Shown one piece after another: positions 23,564 to 30,856 of a DNA stretch of 31,024 bases. The translations under genes and the position numbers were made by a program. Below the pieces are notes generated by a model. That model had not been told where the DNA came from. It searched no databases and saw only the letters and a program-made list of their open reading frames with translations. Every line of letters begins with the position of its first letter. The first letter of the stretch is position 1. Source of the stretch: JALYNX01 sp035292685 (lineage in GTDB: Bacteria; Actinomycetota; Acidimicrobiia; Spongiisociales; ZC4RG35); assembly GCA_035292685.1 (NCBI GenBank), contig DATDPP010000095.1, forward strand, positions 1 to 31,024, written 5' to 3'.

Positions 23564-25984
23564 GTGCCCGAAATCTCCGTTATGGGGACCATAGGCGGCA
23601 AAGAGTTCGCCCTGAGCACCGGCAAGTTGGCCGGTCAGGCGGACGGAGCCGTGGTCGCCCGACTCGGCGGTACCGAAATGTTGGTCACCGCCACCGCAAA
23701 CAAGTCGCTGCGTGAAGGCGTCGACTTCTTCCCACTCACCGTTGACTTCGAGGAGCGGATGTACGCCGTGGGCAAGATCCCCGGCTCGTTCTTCCGTCGT
23801 GAGGGACGTCCCAGCGAGCAGGCCACCCTGACCTGCCGTCTCATCGACCGGCCGCTTCGTCCTTCCTTCGCCGAGGGCTATCGGTGCGAAACCCATGTCG
23901 TCGTCACCAGTCTCGCCGTCGACGGTGAGAACCCCTTCGACGTGGTGGCCCTCAACGGGGCCTCGGCCGCGCTCAGCGTGAGCTCGATTCCGTTCCAGGG
24001 GCCGATTGCCGGGGTGCGGGTCGCCCTCAAGAAGGGTGAATGGGTTCCGCTCCCGACCGAGGCCGACCTCGCCGAGTCGGTTTTCGAACTCGTCGTTGCA
24101 GGAACGCGCAACGAAACCGGCGGGATCGACATCATCATGGTCGAGGCCGGCTCGACACCCAACGGTCTGCGATTGATCGCCGACGGCGATGCCCCCTCGG
24201 ACGAGGCCACGGTGGCCCGCGGCCTGGAAGAGGCAAAGATCTACATCGGCGAGTCGATCGATCTCCAGAACAAGCTCGTGGCCCAGGTCAAGAAGAAGGA
24301 AGTCGAATGGCCGGTTGCCATCGAGTACACACCGGAGACGTACGACCGGGTGAAGGCCATTGCCGAGCCCAAGCTGGAATCAGTGGTCACCGTTGCCGAG
24401 AAGCAAGAGCGCAGCGCGGCGCAGGATGCTGCCTTCGAGGCAACGATGGCAGAGTTGGCCGTCGACGAGGACGACACCGAAGGTCGTGAGGAGGCGAAGC
24501 GTGCCTTCAAATCGGTGGTCAAGGACCTGATGAGGAAGCGGGTCGTCGACGACGGCATCCGTCTCGACGGGCGGGGCCCGACCGACATCCGGCCCCTCAG
24601 CGCCGAAGTGGGAGTGGTCGGGAGAACCCATGGTTCCGGTCTCTTCCAGAGAGGCGAGACCCAGGTCCTCAACCTGACCACGCTCGGCATGCTCAAGATG
24701 GAGCAGATGCTCGACACGCTGGCCAACGAAGACTCCAAGCGATACATGCACCACTACAACTTCCCGCCGTTCTCGACGGGCGAGGCCGGGTTCATGCGTG
24801 GCCCCAAGCGACGTGAGATCGGTCACGGGGCCTTGGCCGAGAAGGCGCTTCTTCCGGTCATCCCGACCGAAGAAGAGTTCCCTTACGCCCTCAGGCTCGT
24901 CTCCGAGGTTCTTTCCTCGAACGGCTCGACCTCGATGGCGTCGGTGTGCGCATCGTCGCTGTCGCTGATGGACGCCGGAGTGCCGATCGCGGCGCCGGTA
25001 GGCGGCATCGCGATGGGTCTCATCCACAGGGATGGCAAGTACGTGACCCTCACCGACATCCTTGGGGCCGAGGACGCACTTGGTGACATGGACTTCAAGG
25101 TTGCGGGCACCAGGGACGTGATCACCGCCCTTCAGCTCGACACCAAACTCGAGGGTCTTCCCTCCGAGGTGTTGGCCGACGCACTGGATCAGGCCAAGGT
25201 GGCGCGTCTCCTCATCCTCGACAAGATGGCCGAGGCCATCTCCGAGCCCCGTGCCGAGATGAACGAGTTCGCCCCGCGCATCGAGTCGATCGAGATCCCC
25301 AAGGACAAGATCGGTGAGGTCATCGGTCCCAAGGGAGCGGTCATCCGCGAGCTCGAAGAGGTCACCGGGGCCGCCATCGAGATAGAAGAGGCCGATGGCA
25401 AGGGCATCGTGAGGATCGCCTCCTCCGACAGCACCGCTCTGGCGGCCGCCAAGGAGAGGGTGATGCAGATCGCCTTCCCGCCTGAGGTCGAGTTGGGCGC
25501 CGTGTACACCGGCAAGGTGGTGAACATCACCAAGTTCGGCGCATTCGTCAACATCCTCCCCGGGCGTGACGGTCTGCTCCATATCTCCCGTCTCGACGGC
25601 TCGACGCGGGTCGAGCGGGTCGAGGACTACCTGAGCGACGGACAGGAGATCCAGGTGCGGGTGCGTGAGATCGATCGGGGCAAGGTCAGCCTGGAGTTGG
25701 TCGATGCCCTCGAAGGCGCCACGTTGCCCGACTCGGAACCACCCAGCCAGGGGGGCGGCGAGCGACGGGGCCGTGACGATCGCGACCGGGGCCGCGGCTC
25801 TGGCGACCGTGACCGGGGGCGTGGTGGCCGTGATCGGAGCCGGGACGACCGTCCGGCTCCCGAGAAGGCACCAGCCGCTCCGGCGGCACCGGCGGCCTCC
25901 GCTGAGCCGGCATCAACCGGCAATGAGCGCCGACGGGTGGCCCAGCCCTTCGATGAGGTCTTCGAGGAGCTGCAGAACAGCTGA
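23564..25984 (+). CDS. pnp: Polyribonucleotide nucleotidyltransferase (PNPase)
   Basis: PNPase is the trimeric phosphorolytic 3'-5' exoribonuclease. GTG 23564 is preferred because AAGGAG (23552-23557) stands 6 bases before it; ATG 23519 would add 15 residues and lies within the leader hairpin. The 806-residue product has the first RNase PH domain (FFPLTVDFEERMYAVGKIPGSF, SFFRREGRPSEQA), the helical linker, and the second RNase PH domain with SEVLSSNGSTSMASV and the catalytic aspartates of DILGAEDALGDMDFKVAG. Then come a KH domain (KIGEVIGPKGAVIREL) and an S1 domain (GAVYTGKVVNITKFGAFVNI). The last 75 or so residues are a low-complexity Arg/Asp/Gly-rich and Pro/Ala-rich tail ending in FDEVFEELQNS. 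Confidence 0.96.
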   Translation: MPEISVMGTIGGKEFALSTGKLAGQADGAVVARLGGTEMLVTATANKSLREGVDFFPLTVDFEERMYAVGKIPGSFFRREGRPSEQATLTCRLIDRPLRPSFAEGYRCETHVVVTSLAVDGENPFDVVALNGASAALSVSSIPFQGPIAGVRVALKKGEWVPLPTEADLAESVFELVVAGTRNETGGIDIIMVEAGSTPNGLRLIADGDAPSDEATVARGLEEAKIYIGESIDLQNKLVAQVKKKEVEWPVAIEYTPETYDRVKAIAEPKLESVVTVAEKQERSAAQDAAFEATMAELAVDEDDTEGREEAKRAFKSVVKDLMRKRVVDDGIRLDGRGPTDIRPLSAEVGVVGRTHGSGLFQRGETQVLNLTTLGMLKMEQMLDTLANEDSKRYMHHYNFPPFSTGEAGFMRGPKRREIGHGALAEKALLPVIPTEEEFPYALRLVSEVLSSNGSTSMASVCASSLSLMDAGVPIAAPVGGIAMGLIHRDGKYVTLTDILGAEDALGDMDFKVAGTRDVITALQLDTKLEGLPSEVLADALDQAKVARLLILDKMAEAISEPRAEMNEFAPRIESIEIPKDKIGEVIGPKGAVIRELEEVTGAAIEIEEADGKGIVRIASSDSTALAAAKERVMQIAFPPEVELGAVYTGKVVNITKFGAFVNILPGRDGLLHISRLDGSTRVERVEDYLSDGQEIQVRVREIDRGKVSLELVDALEGATLPDSEPPSQGGGERRGRDDRDRGRGSGDRDRGRGGRDRSRDDRPAPEKAPAAPAAPAASAEPASTGNERRRVAQPFDEVFEELQNS

Positions 25985-25994
25985 TAGCGGGTCA

Positions 25995-26000
25995 TACAAT
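25995..26000 (+). promoter_or_regulatory. Candidate -10 box for the membrane-protein gene after pnp
   Basis: TACAAT lies 11 bases after the pnp stop and about 37 bases before ATG 26037. No clear -35 is visible, so the call is weak. Confidence 0.3.
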
Positions 26001-26036
26001 CGAAGCGTTATCCGGATCCGGGGGTCATGTTTGTCG

Positions 26037-26714
26037 ATGGAGACGCAAGGGATCGTCCACATGAGGGGCGACACGAGCCAACCGATCGTGGTGCAGGTGT
26101 TCGCCGACTCTGACTGGCTTCGACTCCGCTCGGGAGACGAGTTGATCGGGGAGTGGCCGGTACATGAGATGGGAATTCACGCCCTCGACGACGGATTCGC
26201 CATCCGTGTCGAGGGCGAGGAACTGATCCTCAAGACCGACGATGACGTCGCGCTGGCTCAAGAGCTCGGACTGCTCACCTCGTCACCTCGATTGGCCCGT
26301 AGGGTCGCGGCGACACACAACGTCGAGGAACCGGCCCCGGTGCCGATTCCCGACCCAGAACCGGAGATCCCGAAGTCAAACCTGGCGGCGATCACCTTCG
26401 CCTTGGGCGGGGTATTGGTTCTGGCGGGCGGTTTGCTCGTTAGGGCAGGGCCCGACTTCGCGGCCTCGTACTGGATGGCATTCACGATCGGCGGCGCGGT
26501 CTTGGTGGCGGTGGCCTACCTCTCCAGCCGCGGCTTCAGATGGGCTCAAATCGCCGCCATCGTCGCTCTGGGAGGGTTGATCGTCTTCTTCGCCCTCGCG
26601 GTTCAGGATATCCGGGCGGATGTCAGCGATTTGATCGCATACGGTTTCATCGCCGGGGGGATCGTGGTCGGGGTGTCGGTCCTGTTCACCGGGGCTTTGG
26701 GCGGAGAGGGGTAG
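26037..26714 (+). CDS. Membrane protein of unknown function with N-terminal soluble domain
   Basis: I do not recognise a family. The product (225 residues from ATG 26037) has a soluble N-terminal part of about 85 residues (VVQVFADSDWLRLRSGDELIGEWPVHEMGI..., predicted mostly beta, acidic), a proline/glutamate linker (PAPVPIPDPEPEIP, near 105-120), and then four hydrophobic segments: about SNLAAITFALGGVLVLAGG, WMAFTIGGAVLVAVAYL, IAAIVALGGLIVFFALAV and LIAYGFIAGGIVVGVSVLF. ATG 26061, with AAGGG 9 bases before it, is an equally good start and would drop 8 residues. Frames extending back to 25665 overlap pnp and are not believed. It lies between pnp and a DNA glycosylase with no informative partner. 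Confidence 0.65.
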   Translation: METQGIVHMRGDTSQPIVVQVFADSDWLRLRSGDELIGEWPVHEMGIHALDDGFAIRVEGEELILKTDDDVALAQELGLLTSSPRLARRVAATHNVEEPAPVPIPDPEPEIPKSNLAAITFALGGVLVLAGGLLVRAGPDFAASYWMAFTIGGAVLVAVAYLSSRGFRWAQIAAIVALGGLIVFFALAVQDIRADVSDLIAYGFIAGGIVVGVSVLFTGALGGEG

Positions 26715-26722
26715 ACGGCCGG

Positions 26723-26738
26723 TAGCGTCGGGGCAGTG
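26723..26738 (+). promoter_or_regulatory. Candidate -10 box directly upstream of the glycosylase gene (leaderless type)
   Basis: TAGCGT (26723-26728) is followed by seven bases and GTG 26736. The same hexamer and nearly the same spacing occur before rseP. There is no purine-rich ribosome binding site at normal spacing. Confidence 0.4.
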
Positions 26739-27653
26739 CCCGAACTGCCGGACATAGTCGTTTATATCGAGGCCCTGGAGCGCCGGGTGCTTGGTGAGCG
26801 CCTCAACGGCGTCCGCATTGCCTCGCCGTCGGTTCTTCGCACGTTCGATCCTCCATACGACGCCGCGGTCGGCTCATCGGTCAAGTCGTTGCAGCGGGTG
26901 GGAAAGCGGATCGTGTTCGGGTTCGAGAACGATCTGTTCCTGGTGATCCATCTCATGGTCGCCGGCCGTCTCCGTTGGGAGACGCTGCGCAAGCCGATAC
27001 CGAAGAAGGTGGGGCTAGCCGCCCTTGACTTCGGACCGGGGACGCTGGTGCTGACCGAACAGGGGAGCCATAAACGGGCCGGGCTCTGGGTGATTCGGGG
27101 GATGGATGGGGTCGAGGCTCTTGACCGGGGCGGGGTGGAGCCGCTCGAGGTCGATGTTGCGGATTTCGGGGTGGCGCTTCGGGCGGAGAACCGAACCCTG
27201 AAGCGAGCTCTCACCGATCCCCGCATCTTCTCGGGGATCGGCAACGCCTACTCGGACGAGATCCTTTGGGAAGCGCGACTTTCCCCGGTAAAGCGGACGA
27301 CACAGCTCACCGAGGACGAGGTGGTCCGGCTCCACGGGGCCGTGGTCGGCTCACTCCAGATGTGGACCGAGCGGTTGCGGACCGAGGTGGGGGAGGGCTG
27401 GCCGGCCAAGGTGACCGCTTTTCGAGATGACATGGCGGTGCACGGGAAGTTCCGGGAGCCGTGTCCCCGCTGTGGGTCGCCGGTGCAGAGGATCGTCTAC
27501 GCCAGCAACGAGACCAACTATTGCGCCACCTGTCAGACCGGGGGCAAGCTGCTGGCCGATCGCTCCCTGTCCCGGTTGTTGAAGGACGATTGGCCGCGGA
27601 CGTTGGAGGAGTTGGAGGAGGATGTCCCCCCTTCTCAAGGGGGGACCGCCTGA
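26736..27653 (+). CDS. Fpg/Nei-family DNA glycosylase/AP lyase (divergent subfamily)
   Basis: These enzymes excise oxidised bases and nick the abasic site. The 305-residue product has the catalytic N-terminal Pro2 and Glu3 (MPELPD), the conserved Lys57 (RVGKRIVF), the helix-two-turn-helix region with IGNAYSDEILWEARLSP, and a C-terminal zinc finger with four cysteines (CPRCG ... YCATC). It departs from classical MutM: the start is MPELPDIVVYIEAL rather than MPELPEVET, and HLMVAGRLRW replaces HLGMSG. I therefore call the family and leave 8-oxoguanine specificity open. The last residues (PPSQGGTA) and the stop are encoded within a palindromic repeat block, suggesting that the original C-terminus was altered by its insertion. 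Its neighbour downstream is an SOS mutagenesis operon. Confidence 0.85.
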   Translation: MPELPDIVVYIEALERRVLGERLNGVRIASPSVLRTFDPPYDAAVGSSVKSLQRVGKRIVFGFENDLFLVIHLMVAGRLRWETLRKPIPKKVGLAALDFGPGTLVLTEQGSHKRAGLWVIRGMDGVEALDRGGVEPLEVDVADFGVALRAENRTLKRALTDPRIFSGIGNAYSDEILWEARLSPVKRTTQLTEDEVVRLHGAVVGSLQMWTERLRTEVGEGWPAKVTAFRDDMAVHGKFREPCPRCGSPVQRIVYASNETNYCATCQTGGKLLADRSLSRLLKDDWPRTLEELEEDVPPSQGGTA

Positions 27654-27733
27654 GCGCAGCGAAGGCGATGGGGGGGGGTCCCTCGACGCGCTCACTTCGT
27701 TCGCTGGCGTCGGTTCCCCCGCTTCGCAGGGGG
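27624..27733 (+). repeat. Pair of inverted palindromic modules (REP/BIME-like)
   Basis: GTCCCCCCTT (27624-27633) and AAGGGGGGAC (27637-27646) form a perfect 10-bp stem with a 3-base loop. CCCCC (27716-27720) and GGGGG (27729-27733) form a second, similar stem around GCTTCGCA. Between them lie AGCGCAGCGAAGGCG, nine consecutive Gs (27670-27678), and a CGACGC/GCGTCG stem. The right half, read on the minus strand, resembles the left half (GTCCCCC, loop, GGGGG, ACCG, then a GAGCG/AGCGA-rich part), so the block looks like two copies of one module in opposite orientation. The glycosylase stop codon (27651-27653) is inside it. Confidence 0.6.
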
Positions 27734-27741
27734 ACAACCTC

Positions 27742-27769
27742 TTGCTATCGAACATATGTTCGATATGAT
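27742..27769 (+). promoter_or_regulatory. SOS promoter: LexA box between the -35 and -10 of imuA'
   Basis: TCGAACATATGTTCGA (27748-27763) is a perfect match to the actinobacterial LexA box TCGAAC-N4-GTTCGA and is the centre of a 20-bp perfect palindrome (27746-27765). It exactly fills the 16-base spacer between a -35 candidate TTGCTA (27742-27747) and a -10 TATGAT (27764-27769). LexA bound here would block polymerase, so the imuA'-imuB operon should be DNA-damage inducible. Confidence 0.88.
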
Positions 27770-27793
27770 TGAGCGCCCGATAGCGGAGTCAGT

Positions 27794-28438
27794 TTGGGCA
27801 TCGAGCATCTCGTCCTGGAGAAACCCCTCCGTTTCTTCGACATGGAGAGCTCACTTCGTCTCCAACCGGGCCGGGTCACCGAGATGCTCGGGGTTTCCGG
27901 GACCGGTCTCACCCGTCTCGGTCTGAGACTTCTCGCCGAGCCTTCGCAGGTTGCCCCGGTGGTGGTCCTCGACACCAGGAGCTGGATCTCACCCGAGGCT
28001 GCCTGGGAGACCGGGGTGCTCCCCGAGCATCTGGTCATCGTGCGTTGTGACAAACCGCGGGTCTGGCCCAAGGTTGCTGCCGCACTTCTCGAAGGGGTAC
28101 ATGCCCTCTATGCCGAGGTTCCGGCACAGATCAAAGATCAGGATCTGCGCCGTCTTGCCGCATTGGCCCGGGCGAGAGGGGTGGCGGTGGCGATGCGCCC
28201 CATGGGCGGGTGCCTTCCCAGTGGAGTTGCTCATCTCCGGCTCAGGGCCCTGGGGGTCACCTGGGAGGGGGCGGACCGGGGTCACGGGAGGTTGAAGAGA
28301 AGGCGTCTGGTGCTGGAGGCGTCCGGTAAAGGCTCAGCCGGGGTGACCCGGCGATTCGAGGTGGAGGATGAAGGTTCGGACATTGTGCGTGTGGTTTCCG
28401 ATGTGGTCGTTGGGGAGGCCCGACGCTCCGTCGTCTGA
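27794..28438 (+). CDS. ImuA' -- RecA-like SOS mutagenesis accessory protein
   Basis: ImuA' and ImuB are the partners of DnaE2 (ImuC) in damage-induced mutagenesis in actinobacteria and many proteobacteria. The 214-residue product has the short RecA-like layout: LRLQPGRVTEMLGVSGTGLTRLGLRLL occupies the place of the RecA Walker A, but the lysine is absent (GVSGTGLT), and VPAQIKDQDLRRLAALARARGVAVAM resembles the Walker B side. It starts at TTG 27794 with GGAG (27785-27788) 5 bases before it. The LexA-controlled promoter and the overlapping imuB support the assignment more than sequence alone. It overlaps imuB by 71 bases. Confidence 0.78.
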   Translation: MGIEHLVLEKPLRFFDMESSLRLQPGRVTEMLGVSGTGLTRLGLRLLAEPSQVAPVVVLDTRSWISPEAAWETGVLPEHLVIVRCDKPRVWPKVAAALLEGVHALYAEVPAQIKDQDLRRLAALARARGVAVAMRPMGGCLPSGVAHLRLRALGVTWEGADRGHGRLKRRRLVLEASGKGSAGVTRRFEVEDEGSDIVRVVSDVVVGEARRSVV

Positions 28439-29855
28439 CCCGGTGCTGGTCGTCGACGACCGGGTCGTCGGCGCCACGAGTGAGGTTCTCTCCGTAGGGG
28501 TGACCCTGGGGATGCCACGCCGGGAAGCGGAGGCGATGGCCCCGTTTGCGACCGTGCTGATCCGTGACCCGGAGGAGGAGGCCCGGCGTTTCGAACCGGT
28601 GGTGGAGGTCATCGAAGACCTCATCCCACGGGTAGAGGTGGTGTCACCGGGCCTGGTCTACGTCCCGGTTTCCGGTGGGGTGCGTTTCTATGGCGGTGAG
28701 GTGACCCTGGCCGAACGGGTGGTCAAGGAAGTCGACAACCTGGTCGGCCATCTCCGTGGTGGCCAGGCCCTGGTCGGGGTGGCCGATGGGCCGTTCGCTG
28801 CCCGTTGGGCTTCTGCCACCGCAACTGTGGGCCACCCGCAGGTGGTCGAGGACACCATCGGGTTTCTCTCATGTCTCGATCTGGCCACGCTCCGGGAGAG
28901 CATCAACGGAGAGGAGCTGATCGACACTTTCCGCTGGCTGGGGATCGGCACCCTCGGCGAGCTGGCCCGTTTGCCTCGGGAAGCCCTGGCTACCCGCTTC
29001 GGCAACCCAGGGGCTCTTGCCCACCGGCTGGCCAGCGGGGAGGACCGGTTGGTCGACCCCCGGGCGATCTCACCCGACCTTGCCGTCGACGCCGCCTTCG
29101 AGGACCCGCTGGAAACCCTCGATGCGGTCGCCTTCGCCTCCCGTGCCCTAGCAGAGCGCTTGCTCCGCGGGCTGCGGATGAATGGGGTGGCGCCCCATCG
29201 GGTCTCCATCCTCGCTGAATCTGCGACCGGGCAGGCCCGGGAGCGGATATGGCGGTCGGCAGACCCTTTTACCGAGAAGGCGCTTTCCGATCGGGTGTGG
29301 TGGCAACTCCGGGGCTGGGTGGAGGCGGGCGGGGTGCCCGGCGGGATCGTGAGACTGCGGATAGCTCCTGCTGATCTCTCCGATCGGGGACGACAACTCG
29401 GGCTCCTACAGGACGAGACCTCGAGGATCGAAGCAGAGCGGGCCTTGACCAGGGCCCAAGCCTTGCTCGGACCTGACGCGGTGCTCCAGGGGAGGGCCCA
29501 AGGCGGGAGGATGCCCCAGGAGAGGGTCGCCTGGTCGCGATGGGGGGAGTCGCCGACCGACGCCGCCCGGGACCCGGGCGCTCCCTGGCCGGGGGCCACC
29601 CCCGGGCCCAGCCCGGCGTTGGTCCCACCCCGTCTCCAACCCCTGGAGGTGGAATGGGACGGTGGGATGCCTTCCCGGGTGCGTCTCGGCACCCGTTGGG
29701 AGCCGGTGCTCACCTGGAGCGGCCCATGGCGTCTCAGCGCCCGTTGGTGGCTGGGGGAGAAGGACGCCGACCGTTATCAGCTGGTCACCTCGGCAGGAGC
29801 GTTGCTCTGTGTGGTGGCCGAGGGAAAGGCGTTCCTGGCCGGGGTCTACGACTGA
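28368..29855 (+). CDS. imuB: ImuB -- catalytically inactive Y-family DNA polymerase homologue
   Basis: ImuB is a Y-family polymerase relative that bridges DnaE2, ImuA' and the beta clamp during error-prone lesion bypass. The 495-residue product begins RTLCVWFPMW, the usual ImuB start, and lacks the catalytic acidic residues: the N-terminal D-x-D position reads VWFPMW and the SIDE(A/V) motif is replaced by VSPGLVYVPVSG (about 92-103). A helix-hairpin-helix region follows near 185-215 (FRWLGIGTLGELARLP), then the little-finger-like region. QLGLL at 343-347 sits where the clamp-binding QLPLW of M. tuberculosis ImuB lies. The C-terminal ARWW ... FLAGVYD is the conserved ImuB tail. GAGG (28358-28361) precedes the ATG. 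dnaE2 is not in the window. Confidence 0.9.
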   Translation: MKVRTLCVWFPMWSLGRPDAPSSDPVLVVDDRVVGATSEVLSVGVTLGMPRREAEAMAPFATVLIRDPEEEARRFEPVVEVIEDLIPRVEVVSPGLVYVPVSGGVRFYGGEVTLAERVVKEVDNLVGHLRGGQALVGVADGPFAARWASATATVGHPQVVEDTIGFLSCLDLATLRESINGEELIDTFRWLGIGTLGELARLPREALATRFGNPGALAHRLASGEDRLVDPRAISPDLAVDAAFEDPLETLDAVAFASRALAERLLRGLRMNGVAPHRVSILAESATGQARERIWRSADPFTEKALSDRVWWQLRGWVEAGGVPGGIVRLRIAPADLSDRGRQLGLLQDETSRIEAERALTRAQALLGPDAVLQGRAQGGRMPQERVAWSRWGESPTDAARDPGAPWPGATPGPSPALVPPRLQPLEVEWDGGMPSRVRLGTRWEPVLTWSGPWRLSARWWLGEKDADRYQLVTSAGALLCVVAEGKAFLAGVYD

Positions 29856-29860
29856 TTGAT

Positions 29861-29875
29861 TAGCTTCCGGTGATG
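29861..29875 (+). promoter_or_regulatory. Candidate -10 box directly upstream of azlC (leaderless type)
   Basis: TAGCTT (29861-29866) is followed by six bases and ATG 29873. The pattern repeats that of xerC, rseP and the glycosylase gene. No -35 is evident. Confidence 0.35.
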
Positions 29876-30541
29876 TTCGACAATCCCTCGTTCCGGAAGG
29901 GAGCCCGGGACGCAGTCCTGATCCTCATTGCAGTGGGCGCCTTTGGATTGGCCTACGGGGTCCTTGCCGTCGATGCCGGTCTATCGCCAGGGTTGACCTT
30001 GTTTTCGTCCGTAATCATCGTCTCCGGAGCCGCCCAGTTCGCCATGGTGGGTCTCCTCGCTGCCGGCCCGGTTCCGGTACTCCTCGCCGCTACGGGGCTT
30101 GGCCTCCGACATCTTCCCATGTCGGCGAGGCTGGCCGACATCATCGAGTCCCAGCCTCTGTTGACCAGGCTCCGTCTCGCTTTCATCCTGGTCGACGAGA
30201 CATTTGGTCTCACCATCCGCGCCTTCGACGCCGGTGTGGAAGACATAGTCGCCTACAAGACCGCGGCCGACTTGATGTTGTATTCGGGTTGGATCATCGG
30301 CACCGCGGCTGGCGCCTGGTTTGGCTCTTCGATCGATCCTGAAGCCGCCGGGATCGGGGTCCTGTTCGGCCTCCTCTTCCTGGGGCTGGCGGCGCCGATG
30401 GTCAAGATTCGACGTGATTGGGTGGTCGCCGGGGCCGCAGTCGTGGCGACCTTGATTGCCACTAAGACACTGCCCGTGGCGTGGCAGGTTTCGACGGCGG
30501 CCGTTGCCGCATCATTGGTCGGGATGGTCATCGATGAATGA
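29873..30541 (+). CDS. azlC: AzlC-family branched-chain amino acid exporter subunit
   Basis: AzlC is the large subunit of the LIV-E exporter (AzlCD/BrnFE), which exports branched-chain amino acids and sometimes methionine or toxic analogues. The product of about 222 residues has five to six hydrophobic segments. It carries the family's landmarks: LIAVGAFGLAYGVLA early, SGAAQFAMVGLL, GLRHLPMSARLADII (classically LRHxLMSA), LVDETFGL, and YSGWIIGTAAGAWFG. Either GTG 29870 or ATG 29873 could be the start; ATG is preferred because a TAGCTT box stands six bases before it. Its last codons overlap azlD by 8 bases. The substrate is inferred only from the family. Confidence 0.88.
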   Translation: MFDNPSFRKGARDAVLILIAVGAFGLAYGVLAVDAGLSPGLTLFSSVIIVSGAAQFAMVGLLAAGPVPVLLAATGLGLRHLPMSARLADIIESQPLLTRLRLAFILVDETFGLTIRAFDAGVEDIVAYKTAADLMLYSGWIIGTAAGAWFGSSIDPEAAGIGVLFGLLFLGLAAPMVKIRRDWVVAGAAVVATLIATKTLPVAWQVSTAAVAASLVGMVIDE

Positions 30542-30842
30542 TCTGGCCTTGGTGATGGGGGTGGCGGCGATCACCTTTGCCAGCCGGGTGGTGTTTCTGC
30601 TGAAGCCGCGGTCGGCACCTGGGGGACGGGTGGGGCGATTCCTCGAGGTGTTCCCCCTCGCCCTGTTCATCGCCATCGCCACTTCCGGTCTGGTTGCACC
30701 ATGGGGTAGCCCGGAGCTCAAGGCCAATCTGGCCGGGGCGGTCGGTGGTGTTGTTGGCGGCGTTGTCTTCCGTCGGTCGCTATGGGGAGTGCTCGGTGTC
30801 GGTGCGGCTTGCTTCTATCTGGCTCGAGCGATCATCGGTTGA
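30534..30842 (+). CDS. azlD: AzlD-family branched-chain amino acid exporter small subunit
   Basis: The 102-residue product has three to four hydrophobic segments (LALVMGVAAITFASRVVFLL, FPLALFIAIATSGLVA, LAGAVGGVVGGVVF, VLGVGAACFYLARAII) and the AzlD pattern of AAITFASRVxFL near the N-terminus and PLALFIAI in the middle. AzlD pairs with AzlC to form the exporter. The ATG at 30534 lies within the end of azlC (8-base overlap). The longer frame from 30456 would overlap azlC by some 85 bases and adds an arginine-rich stretch unlike AzlD. It ends 14 bases from the convergent HNH gene. Confidence 0.85.
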   Translation: MNDLALVMGVAAITFASRVVFLLKPRSAPGGRVGRFLEVFPLALFIAIATSGLVAPWGSPELKANLAGAVGGVVGGVVFRRSLWGVLGVGAACFYLARAIIG

Positions 30843-30856
30843 ACTGCGGACGAAGC

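Noticed and set aside
25745..25920. DNA tandem repeat as an independent element
   Set aside because: The repetitive bases encode the RG/RD-rich tail of PNPase in frame, so it is part of that gene.
25665..26036. Upstream extension of the membrane-protein gene
   Set aside because: It overlaps the coding sequence of the pnp tail in another frame and looks like a shadow of its repeats.
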